Below, in pieces: positions 55,048 through 64,000 of a DNA stretch of 64,000 nt; position 1 is the stretch's first letter; the number at the start of each line of letters is the position of its first letter. The stretch is taken from positions 1,674,001 to 1,738,000 of the forward strand of contig JAMXSV010000006.1 in assembly GCA_027559495.1 (NCBI GenBank), given 5' to 3'. The stretch is from Aurifilum marmelostoma. Lineage: Eukaryota; Ascomycota; Sordariomycetes; Diaporthales; Cryphonectriaceae. The notes beneath the pieces were generated by a model that saw only the letters and a program-made list of their open reading frames with translations, did not search any database and had not been told where the DNA came from. Position numbers and translations under genes: made by a program.

Positions 55048-58014
55048 TTGCAGGAAGAGAAAGGAGCTTTTGGGGGGGGGGAGAAAGAGTAGAGGGTAGA
55101 TCGCAGGTCGGTCGGGTCGAGAAGGGGTAAGGCGAGGCAAGGCAAAGGCAGGGTATGTGCAGTGCGGGTGCCGAGCCAGGTGCTGAGAAGTGCAGGGCTT
55201 CTGCAGCAGCTTTGTGTTAGTGTCGTGATGCGCAGTGCTGTAGTACAGGCAGAAGAACAGTGCAGTTTTTGGTGCAGCACCAGCGCCTATAGCAGGTTTG
55301 GATTAGGGCGTGTGCAATGGAGTGCAAGAATGGGGTACTGGAGGCTGAAGAACGGGCGTCTGCAATTTCGCTTCCCAGGGTTGCGCCGCCAGCGTATTCC
55401 CCCCCCTCCCAACGGATTGGAGGGACCCCCCCTGTAAGGTTCTTGGGATGTCCTTGGTGCTGGGCTGCCCAATGAGGATTGGCGGCTCTACAATTTATGG
55501 GCCCGCTAATGAGCTCCTTCAGATTGGGTTATTTCAGGCTCGATGATACTCTACCCTGGCAGAGGGGCCCAGGGCCTGTGGTGCTGTGCCATAGGACGGA
55601 TTATAGTGGGAGGAGCTGCTACTGTTCAGGATGTGGATTGGTCTTCTCTTCTTCTGTGCTGTTGATCCCTCGATCCCCTAGTCTGACCGATCCATAGAAT
55701 TCGGGACAATTTCACACGAGAACAAGAGACGAAAAGACGACAAAGAGACAAGAAGAATAGGAAAAATGGGAGGGAAAAAAAAAAGATGAAACAGAAAAAG
55801 GAGAGTATATGACAGAGATTAAGGAAATCAAGTATACAAGTGGCCAAGAGCAAGATCTGACATGACAAAGGAGCCACACTACAAAACACAGACCCCAAAA
55901 GATATGATATAATATCATCAGCACAGTAACAGTACCCAGCAGGGGAGATTGGACAGAGAGTCCCTGCGCGATGGGGCAAGAGAGGAGGGGAGGGAGAGAG
56001 GAGAGGAGAGAGGAAAAGGTACAGCGCCCCAGGCGTGGAAGGAACAGCTCGGATGGGTGTTGGGAAATGACGACGGCCCAGTGCTACCACGATATTTCCG
56101 CGCACATGCTGTTAGTCCCTGTCAACAAAAAGAATTGTCCGCTTCATCGACGGGCCACGCTATCCCAGATTGCTGATTAGCCTCAAGAGTGATTAATTCC
56201 CCGTCCTGGGGAGGAAATCGGCCACTCTTTTGTCTGGAAGATGAATGTCCCCTTTCCCTTCCTTTTTTTATTTTATTCATTATTATTTTCTTTTGCTTGT
56301 CCTTCTGATTTCCCCTCTCTTAGTCTCCCTCCTCCAAATGGCGCCGAATCAACGTCGAGAGTTCCGCTCAGTAATCTTCTTTCTACCTGGGGCTTGAATT
56401 CCAGAAGAGTGGAATTTCACCGCGCTGTGTTACACTCCTTTTGATTGCCCCGGGTAGCCACTGCTCACGGCTGTCTACCTCACACACGCCTGCCTGAAAG
56501 ACGAGAGAGAAACGGAATCAAATGATTGGTACCATAGCACCATGTGGCGACAGATGGCAATGGAAGGGCTGCTTGCTTGTCGGCTCGTCACAGAGAGAGA
56601 GAGAGAGAGAGAAAGAGAGACCGGGACGGCGTATGCACGATTCCACACACGAGGTTCCACGCACAGCGGAGACGGGCGGCACGGCCGGGGACACGCACCA
56701 ACGAGAAAGAGGGAGGAGGAGGGAGGGGGTGCAAGGGAATTCGGGGCTACATACAGTTGTGGCCCTCTGTTCTCCTGCTCCGTCATGTCCTCTTAGAGCT
56801 CTTCTCCTCTTACGGGTACCTACCTACCAATAGCATACTATAGTACCATAGTTAATTGTTCGTTGTCCCCTCCCTGGTACCCTCAAAAAGGAGAGTGTGT
56901 GAAACGAAAGTGGATGAGGAGGAGAGGACGAGAGGAGGCTCTGCAGCCACTGCTCACCCAGACCGGCCAGCACCCTCGTCCCTCTTTTTGGGTCCAGACA
57001 GGGGAGGGGGGAGGTCCTGGTCCTGGGGCTCCTCCCTCCCTCTCTCGCTCACTGACTATGTCATGCTGTCAGACCAATGCAGCCACTCGCGTGAATTCCA
57101 ACCAGGATTCCGGCGCACATCCTGACAGGCTGCCAGCCTGCGTGCAGCTTGGGTGGATGGGACATGGCCCTCCCGTTCCCGCAGCAGACACACCCATCAG
57201 GTGTGGATGGACGGTATTGATTGGCCCTGTTGGCGCCCGGGAAAAGAGTGGCAACCCGGGAAACACAGCCCGGGGGCGGCCATCTCGTTCACACGCATGG
57301 GCGGGAGCAGCCCCAGGTGGTCGATCGATGGGTACCTGCCTCCTCGCACATATCCTCGCAGTGCCCTGTGGCCCAGTTCTCGGCACTTGCATACTATGTA
57401 CAGTAGTATCTTGCCGTTCTCCATCAGGGATGAGGACGTGCCAGAGTGGTTGCCTCGTGAGATGAGATGACAACTGAGCATCAACTGTGATTGCGACATG
57501 GACAAGTGACAGATAGTGAACGGTCAACCCAAATTGTTTAGCCGGGCAGGGTGCCCCAACTTGTCTGTGTGTGTGTGTGTGTGTGCCTCAACGAGTCACG
57601 ACAGGCCTCGCTCGCTCGCCCTGCCAGCGGGGAACAAGACCGCATCAGGAACATGTGCCCGTTTCCTGTCAAACTATCTGTCTCTCAAGGTTGGTCTCTC
57701 GTGGAGACGAAGGAAAAAAAGAGACAGTGACAGATAGGAGGACAGGAGGCAAGCTTGTTTCAAGCTCAAACTCTCGGTCCTTGTCTTGCTTGTTGCAACA
57801 TGGCCATGGATGGCCCAACCTGGGTGAGGTGTGATCGTGATGCCGATGATGATGATGATGATGATGAGCAAGCTCTGGGGTTGCCAGAATTGGGAGATCC
57901 TCAAAGAGAAGAAGAAACAAGAAACAAGAAGAAACAGAAAAAGAAATGTGAGAGCAAAATCATGAATAATCATAATCTGCTCCGAAACTTTGCTGGAGAA
58001 TGCCCTGGATTGGA

Positions 58015-58020
58015 CCTCGG
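58015..58020 (+). promoter_or_regulatory. FarA/CTF1-type site (CCTCGG)
   Basis: CCTCGG lies 645 bp before the PXA start codon. It is the known core site of the fatty-acid regulators FarA/FarB and CTF1. Use here is inferred from the function of the gene. Confidence 0.4.
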
Positions 58021-58125
58021 GCGGGATTCCTTCCCTACTCTTCTCTGCTTTAATTTTGCCTTCTTTCTCTCTTCACCGACAGTGACCACGAGACAAGACC
58101 CTGGTCTACCCCGGACTTTGGACAC

Positions 58126-58131
58126 CCGAGG
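58126..58131 (-). promoter_or_regulatory. FarA/CTF1-type site (CCTCGG)
   Basis: A second CCTCGG, on the minus strand (plus reads CCGAGG), lies 534 bp before the PXA start codon. Confidence 0.4.
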
Positions 58132-58164
58132 CAAGGCAGAGCGTTTTCTGGGGAAAGGTCACGG

Positions 58165-58189
58165 CCACTATAGCGCTGTACTATAGTGG
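58165..58189. repeat. Perfect inverted repeat, 9-bp arms
   Basis: CCACTATAG and CTATAGTGG are separated by seven bases, 476 bp before the PXA start codon. It may be a dimeric protein site or a cruciform/stem-loop; no factor is known to me. Confidence 0.7.
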
Positions 58190-58664
58190 TACCTTACAGG
58201 CCTTAGCAGGCGTGGTCGGTTTGGTTAGTGGGATGGATCACATGCCAGAAACACCTCGTCTACGCCAAAGCTCCTGCCGGATAACCATGGCCGTGGCCTT
58301 CAGAATTCCTCAACCTCCGCAAAATCCAGGCCATCTCGACAATCCTTGTTCTTGCGATTGCTGTCGCCCGACGAGAACCAGATCAATATACTCGACATCC
58401 AGGGCCTCATCCGTCTCAGCAGGTTCATGTTTGTGAATTCAACTTACCGCGGTTGAATCTCGAGAGCTTACATCATAACAGATAGTACATCGTCTCCGGG
58501 CCCTCCTCCCTCCCTGAAGCCCCCGACCGTGTGTCTCATCGCGACACTGGACCAGCAAGGCGTGTGAGCCGATCCTGTCGCAGAGTGTCCATCCTTCAAG
58601 GACCCCTCCGATGGCACGATAGCGCCCGCTGTGTTTCCTGACTCCGCTTCCTGCGCCTGTACCA

Positions 58665-61252
58665 ATGGCCACGCAGTCAACACTGCGGCACTCGGCCGCC
58701 GAGGCGGCCATCCTCGGGTTCGTCGACAAATATACCTCCCTGATCCGCACGCGCCTGCGCCAGACCTCGCGCACCACAAGGCTCCTTGCGACCCTTGCGC
58801 TCTTGGCGTCCATTGTGCTCGGCGCCGAGGGCTCGCGCAGGCGATGGAGGCGGCGGCGCTTCGAGCGGGAGCAGGGCGTCAAGCTGGTGCGTACCAACTC
58901 GTGGGTGCACAACAAGGACGGCTCGCGCACCATCTACGTGCCCTACAAGGACGGCACCTCCAAGGTCGTCATACACACCACCAAGCCTTTGACCTTTGAG
59001 GCTCATAGGCGTCTTTTCCTGAACCCGCCTCGGGTGTCGGGTCTTGCCGACGGGACCGTGCCCGGTGCCCAGACGAAGCCGGGCCTGAACCTGGCCTTCC
59101 TGCACCAGTTCCTGAGCCTGATGAGCATCATGATCCCTAGGTGGACCAGCAAGGAGGCAGGCCTGCTGGTCAGCCATGGCGTGTTCCTCATGCTGCGGAC
59201 GTACCTGTCCCTCGTGGTCGCGCGGCTGGACGGCGAGATCGTGCGAGACCTCGTCGCTGGCAACGGCAGGCTCTTCGCCTGGGGCATTGTGAAGTGGTGT
59301 GGCCTCGGCGGCTTTGCCTCTTATGTCAACGCAATGATCAAGTTCCTCGAGTCCAAGGTGTCCATTGCCTTCCGCACCAGGCTCACCCGGTACATCCACG
59401 ACCTGTACCTGAACGACAACCTCAACTACTACAAGCTCTCCAACCTGGACGGCGGCGTGGGCCAGGGCGCCGACCAGTACATCACCCAGGACCTGACCCT
59501 CTTCTGCGCCGCCGCGGCCAATCTTTACTCGTCCCTGGGCAAGCCCTTTGTGGACATATGCGTCTTCAACTACCAGCTCTACCGCTCCCTTGGCCCACTC
59601 GCCCTGACGGGCCTTCTGAGCAACTACTTCTTCACAGCATCCATCCTGCGCCGTCTCTCACCTCCGTTCGGCAAGCTCAAGGCGGTTGAGGGCGCCAAGG
59701 AAGGTGACTTCCGCTCTCTGCACGCGCGGCTCATAGCCAACGCTGAGGAGGTCGCCTTCTACGGCGGTGCTGACATGGAAAAGCACTTTCTGAACCGCGA
59801 GTTCAAGTCGCTCAAGTCCTGGATGGAGGGCATCTACATGCTCAAGATCCGCTACAACATCCTCGAGGACTTTATCCTCAAGTACAGCTGGTCCGCCTAC
59901 GGCTACCTCCTGTCGTCCCTCCCCGTCTTCCTGCCCGCCTGGGGCGGCCTGGGCGGTGCCTCGGAGCTGCTGGAGCCGTCTGAGAAGGGAGGCCGCGAGC
60001 GCTCGCGCATGGGTAATTTCATCACCAACAAGCGCCTGATGCTCTCACTCGCCGATGCGGGCGGGCGCATGATGTACAGCATCAAGGACCTGTCCGAGCT
60101 GGCTGGCTACACCTCGCGCGTCTATACGCTCATCGCCACCCTACACCGCGCCCATGCCGGCGCCTACCCGCCCCGTGCCTCGGGCGGTGAGCTGTACGCC
60201 CTGTCGGACGTGCAGGGCACAATGCAGCGCGGTTTCGATGGTGTGCGCCTTGAGCACGTGCCTGTTGTCGCGCCCGCTCTGTGGCCCCAGGGCGGCGACG
60301 AGCTCGTCGACTCGCTGAGCCTCATCGTCCGCCGTGGCGAGCACCTGCTCATCTCGGGCTCCAATGGCGTCGGCAAGAGCGCTGTCGCTCGCATCCTCGC
60401 CGGCCTGTGGCCCGTCTATCGAGGTCTCGTCTCCCGCCCCAAGGCCAACGGCGAGGACGGCATCATGTTTCTCCCTCAGCGGCCCTACCTCAGCGTCGGC
60501 ACCCTGCGTGACCAGGTCATCTACCCAGACGGCGAGGCCGACATGCGCGCCAAGAGGAGGAATGAGTATGAGCTGAAGAACATACTCGAGGCGGCGCGCC
60601 TCGGCTACCTGCCCGACCGCGAGGGCGGCTGGGACACCAAGAAGGAGTGGAAGGATGTGCTGAGCGGCGGCGAGAAGCAGCGCATGGCCATCGCGCGGTT
60701 GCTATACCATGAGCCGCAATATGCCTTTATCGACGAGGGCACGAGCGCCGTCAGTTCTGACGTGGAGGGCTTGCTCTACGAGACGTGCAAGGAGAAGGGA
60801 ATAAGTAAGTGATCTCTCTCTGGTGTGAGCATTCTGAAAGAAGAAAAAAAAAAAAAGGAGAGACAGAAGCAAAGACCTCTACGATGCACGGACACCTCTG
60901 GCTGACACGCAGAAACCCAGCACTCATCACCATCTCCACCCGCGCCTCTCTCAAGAAATACCACACCTTCAACCTCGTGCTCGGCCTGGGCGAGACCGGC
61001 GATCAGTGGGAGTTTGAGAGGATCGGCACGGAGCGCGAGAAGATGCACGTCGAGAGGGAGCTGCAGGAGCTTAGGGACAGGCTGGCCAAGGTCGAGGAGT
61101 GGAAGAAGAGGCGGGATGAGATTGAGAGAGAGCTGGCGCAGGTCTGGGTGGAGGGCGGGGAGGGGTTGCCTCCTCCCGCGTATACCGAGACGGAAGAGAA
61201 GGCGGGAGGTGAAAGGGGAGAAGAGGAAGGGATTGAGGCGGCTCAGGGATGA
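58665..61252 (+). CDS. PXA1: Peroxisomal long-chain acyl-CoA ABC half-transporter (ABCD, PXA type)
   Basis: ABCD half-transporters dimerise in the peroxisomal membrane and import long-chain acyl-CoA for beta-oxidation. Two exons, 58665-60804 and 60921-61252, give 823 aa. The N-terminal transmembrane domain (~130-500) contains the EAA-like loop FRSLHARLIANAEEVAFYGG typical of ABCD proteins. The nucleotide-binding domain has Walker A GSNGVGKSA (~565), Q-loop FLPQRPYLSVGTLRDQ, signature LSGGEKQ (~666) and Walker B YAFIDEGTSAVS (~685). The second exon gives LITISTRASLKKYHTF, where the usual switch His reads Thr, then a charged coiled-coil tail. Whether this is the Pxa1 or the Pxa2 partner cannot be settled from the sequence alone. 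FarA-like motifs upstream fit fatty-acid induction. Confidence 0.87.
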
Positions 61253-61562
61253 CAATAAGTATCTTCCCTTTTATTTTCCCCTTGTGGTGTTGTATGTTGT
61301 TGGGGGAATCTGTATGTATACTTTGGCCATGTAATCTAGAGGCTTCCTCTTCTACGTCTTCGTATATCCTTTCCCTCAATACTTACTACTTACTATACGA
61401 TGAACAATACACAAATGTGTCAATCGAAATCCCACATGTTAGAGCATTTATGGACGTTGCTAGCAATGCATGACATGAGAGTATATATTCACTTCTCCAT
61501 CTGATCTCGTCCTCTCCTCTTTCTCTCTTCCAGCTCGCCACATCCCATCGTCACCACCATCC

Positions 61563-61581
61563 GGGGGGGGGGGGGGGGGGG
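61563..61581. repeat. G19 homopolymer
   Basis: Nineteen G between converging genes; run length may be inexact. Confidence 0.9.
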
Positions 61582-61880
61582 ATAGCAAAACATGTATAAT
61601 ATCAAGCCACCCACCCATGAACAACAGCTGAATCCATTTTTTCTTTCTAAACAAAGGGAAAAAATTGAATAATCGTGCTTATTTTTGGGGTGATCTCCTC
61701 TCCTCTTCTCTCTCTCCCTTCCGTTTCATTTTTTTGGTACGAGGACCAAAACCCTTGGATTCTATGTCTACCTTTCTCCCGCCCCAAAGCTACAGTACAA
61801 CCCGGTCCGCAGTCCTTTCACACAGGTATTATACAACCAACGTGACCGGCCTCCCACTTCCCCATTTCTCCTCATCGCCC

Positions 61881-61915
61881 GCTCTCTCTCTCTCTCTCTC
61901 CCCCCCCCCCCCCCC
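61881..61915. repeat. (CT)n followed by C16
   Basis: About ten CT units run directly into sixteen C, shortly after the beta-MPP stop codon. Confidence 0.9.
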
Positions 61916-61985
61916 TCTTCGTCGTTCTTTCTTTTTTCATGCTCGCATGCATGCTTGCCAGGTATCTTCTCTTCTCCCATGACCC

Positions 61986-63671
61986 CTAAGAGAACATCCT
62001 GCTCATGTTGCCCCTGATTCTCTGGTAGTCAAAAAGATCCTCGATGCTGCCGACAGCAGAGATGGCAATGTCCTGGTCCCAGATCTTCTTCTGCGCAAAG
62101 GCCATGACATCCTCGGCGGACACGGCGTCGATGGTCCGCTCGATCTCGCCGGGGCTCATGCGGCGGCCGGTGGTGACGATCTGGCGGCCAATGTCCTCGG
62201 CCAGGGCGGTGGTGCCGTCCAGAGACAGGAGGATGGAGGCCTTGAGCTGGGCCTTGGCACGCTCGGTCTCGGCCTCGGTCACAGACTGGCACAGGCGGGT
62301 CCACTCTCGGATGGCAAAGTGGACGAGATCGTCGATGCGCTCCTTCTTGTCGGTAACGAGGTAGATGCCCCAGAGACTGTGTCACGCACACACGTTAGCA
62401 GCTTTTCGGCATATCGTGACTCATATTGCAGTTTCAAGAGATAGCGGTAGGAGAGAAGCTTACCCGGTATCGCTGTAGCTGGTGGAGAAGCTCATGAAGC
62501 TGTTGGCCAGGTCGTTCTTGTGGACGAAGCCGCTCAGCTTGCTGCCCTGGTGAGGGGCGTTGCCCATAGCCTTGTCATAGTTTCCAACGATAGCCTGGGC
62601 GACCAGGGCAGTGAAGTAGTCGTCGTCGTTCCAGCTGACACCCTCGACAGCGATGGCAATGTTGGCGGTGGGGATGGTGTCGTCGCGTATCCGGACGTCA
62701 GAGCCAATGAACTCGGGCTTCCTCTTGGACAGCAGGTAGGCGTGGGTCTCGGGAGACTTGGAGGGCAGCTTGGCAAAGTACTTGTCGGCCATCTCGACGA
62801 GCTTCTCGTGGGGGATACCACCAGCGCCAACGAGGACCATGCGGTCGGCAGTGTAGTTGTGCTTGATGTAGTTGGAGAGCTCGGTCCTGGTGATGTCGCG
62901 GATGTTCTCCTTGGGGCCCAGGATGGTGCGGCCGAGGGGCTGGTGCTGGAAGGCGGTGGCGTGCAGGTGGTCAAAGACAACCTCCTCGATCTGCTTCTCA
63001 ACCTCCTCCGACTCGCGCAGGATCACATCACGCTCGCGCTCGATGGCGGCCTCCTCGAGCTTGGAGTTCTGGAGGATATCGGCGAGGATGTCGACGCATT
63101 GTGGCACGTCCTCGTTGAGGGCCTTGGCAAAGTAGACGGTGTTCTCGCGCTGAGACTGCTGTCAGACACTACTACATTGATGACTCCCGAACGGAAGAAG
63201 AAGGGGAAGATCCCAGAGGTTCATCGTATGATGTGACGACATACCGAGGTGTAAGCGTTGAGGTGGGCGCCCATGTTCTCGATCTCAAGCTCGAGCTGCT
63301 GTTGTGTCCGGCTGGAGGTGCCCTATTTTTTTCCAAACAACAAGAAGAGTCAACAATACGTTTCTACAGACGCGCCCGACCGGCTCAATTGGGTCCGTAC
63401 CTTGAAGGCCAGATGCTCGAGGAAGTGCGCAGTGCCATTGTTCTCGGCCGTCTCAGCTCGCGAGCCCGCGTCGATCCACATGCCCACGGTGGAGGTCTGG
63501 GCGTACGGGGGAGTGTTGGGTGGCGACGGTGAGGCCATTCTTGAGGGTGGTGGTCTGGGTCTTGATGGGCGCAGAGACGGGGGTCGCAAAGGTGCGCCTC
63601 AACGGGGCCGAAGGGTATGCCCTCCGGGTGAGGCCCTTGGAAAGGTTGAGAGCGAGTCTCCGGGATGCCAT
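61986..63671 (-). CDS. Mitochondrial processing peptidase beta subunit, apparent frameshift
   Basis: This is the catalytic beta subunit of matrix processing peptidase, which removes presequences; in Neurospora the same polypeptide is core protein I of complex III. Four exons, 63671-63401, 63322-63245, 63149-62464 and 62376-61986, give 474 aa, the family size. Residues 1-~30 are an Arg/Ser/Ala-rich presequence (MASRRLALNLSKGLTRRA). The zinc site is HFLEH with the distal Glu in ELEIENMGAHLNAYTSRENTVY. At 63507-63511 a five-base run breaks the frame between VATQHSP and YAQTSTVGMWID. Four bases would restore the conserved sequence exactly. Loss of this protein should be lethal, so an assembly error is far more likely than a real lesion. 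Confidence 0.92.
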
Positions 63672-64000
63672 CTTTGCAGGCAGACGACGGGATCTGGCTG
63701 AAGGTCAGGTCGAGGGTTCTTTTTGACCTGGGCTGGGGTCGGGGAACAGCCTGGAGACCGGGCTTGATGGGTGGTGGTGGGTGGTTGGAGGTGTTGCAGG
63801 ATCGGGAATTGAGGCGTTTAATCGTCGTCCAAGAAAATCGACTCGACGTTTGCTCTTGTTCCGGCAAGCCGCGCCCACTTGAGCTTGGTCTGGTTGGCTG
63901 GTTTGCTGGCACCTGTTGGCTTGAGCTCCTCCAAAATCTGCCACTGCAGAGAAGGGTCGGTCGCCTCTTGGCCTGAGGCAGATCCTGACCCCTGCCCCGA
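63672..64000. promoter_or_regulatory. Upstream region of beta-MPP
   Basis: 329 bases before the start codon; probable promoter. The open frames across it are not protein-like. The window ends here. Confidence 0.5.

Larger units (their letters stand above)
54140..58664. promoter_or_regulatory. 4.5-kb divergent upstream region PSR1 / PXA
   Basis: Genes on both sides point away, so this holds both promoters. No open frame resembles a protein. A G-quadruplex-like G-run set lies at 55030-55047, GA repeats near 56600, and (GAT)n near 57850. FarA-like CCTCGG sites are at 58015 and 58126, and a perfect inverted repeat is at 58165-58189. Confidence 0.6.
61253..61985. other. Convergent 3' flanks of PXA and beta-MPP
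   Basis: 0.7 kb between converging genes with two homopolymer tracts, G19 (61563-61581) and (CT)n-C16 (61881-61915). No gene. Confidence 0.6.

Noticed and set aside
56863..57465. 200-aa plus-strand open frame in the PSR1/PXA spacer
   Set aside because: No domain, high Pro/Gly/Cys, several overlapping alternatives; looks like chance.
63500..63515. Ten-base GT..AG (GTACGCCCAG) that could remove the frame break in beta-MPP
   Set aside because: Far too short for an intron, and removing ten bases deletes conserved residues.

Overview
The window is nuclear DNA of a filamentous ascomycete, most likely a Sordariomycete. Short introns with GTRNGY-type donors split most genes. The proteins are typical of Pezizomycotina: Swp1-type ribophorin II, Sds22, xylose reductase, a Psr1-type phosphatase, an ABCD peroxisomal transporter, and beta-MPP. 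CT-rich leaders precede many starts. I see no prokaryotic organisation, no CRISPR array, and no convincing tRNA, rRNA or transposon.

I support 18 protein genes. Left part (1-14.5 kb): SWP1 (-) and a secreted glutaminyl cyclase (+) diverge from one 0.7 kb promoter. Then come an alpha/beta hydrolase (+), SDS22 (+), D-xylose reductase (-), and a PAF-acetylhydrolase-like lipase (+). Centre-left (14.5-31.6 kb): a gene-poor block full of microsatellites and homopolymers. It holds only two genes, a 1145-aa largely disordered protein with a conserved-looking Cys-rich C terminus, and a low-complexity tail-anchored membrane protein.

Accessory stretch (31.6-43.9 kb): a DHA2-type MFS transporter, an NmrA-like reductase, an APH/choline-kinase-like kinase and an SDR, all on the minus strand. 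They are followed on the plus strand by a small Cys-rich coiled-coil protein and a SnoaL-like protein. No PKS, NRPS or terpene synthase is present. Right part (44-64 kb): a 1279-aa sterol-glucosyltransferase-like enzyme with a VPS13-like segment and an array of ubiquitin-interacting motifs (-), Sec61 beta (-), a Psr1-like phosphatase (-), a PXA-type peroxisomal ABC half-transporter (+), and beta-MPP (-).

Housekeeping themes are secretory-pathway entry and glycosylation (SWP1, Sec61 beta, glutaminyl cyclase), phosphatase control (SDS22, PSR1), lipid handling (PXA, the glucosyltransferase, the PAF-AH-like enzyme) and mitochondrial import (beta-MPP). Two promoters carry motifs that fit their genes: XlnR-like plus CreA-like sites 0.85-0.9 kb upstream of xylose reductase, and two FarA/CTF1-like CCTCGG sites 0.5-0.65 kb upstream of PXA.

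Five genes read through only if a single base is changed in a run of 5 to 9 G or C (six sites, two of them in the MFS gene). One of the five is beta-MPP, which is expected to be essential. The pattern points to homopolymer errors in the assembly rather than real pseudogenes. Coordinates below span exons and introns; intron positions are in the evidence.
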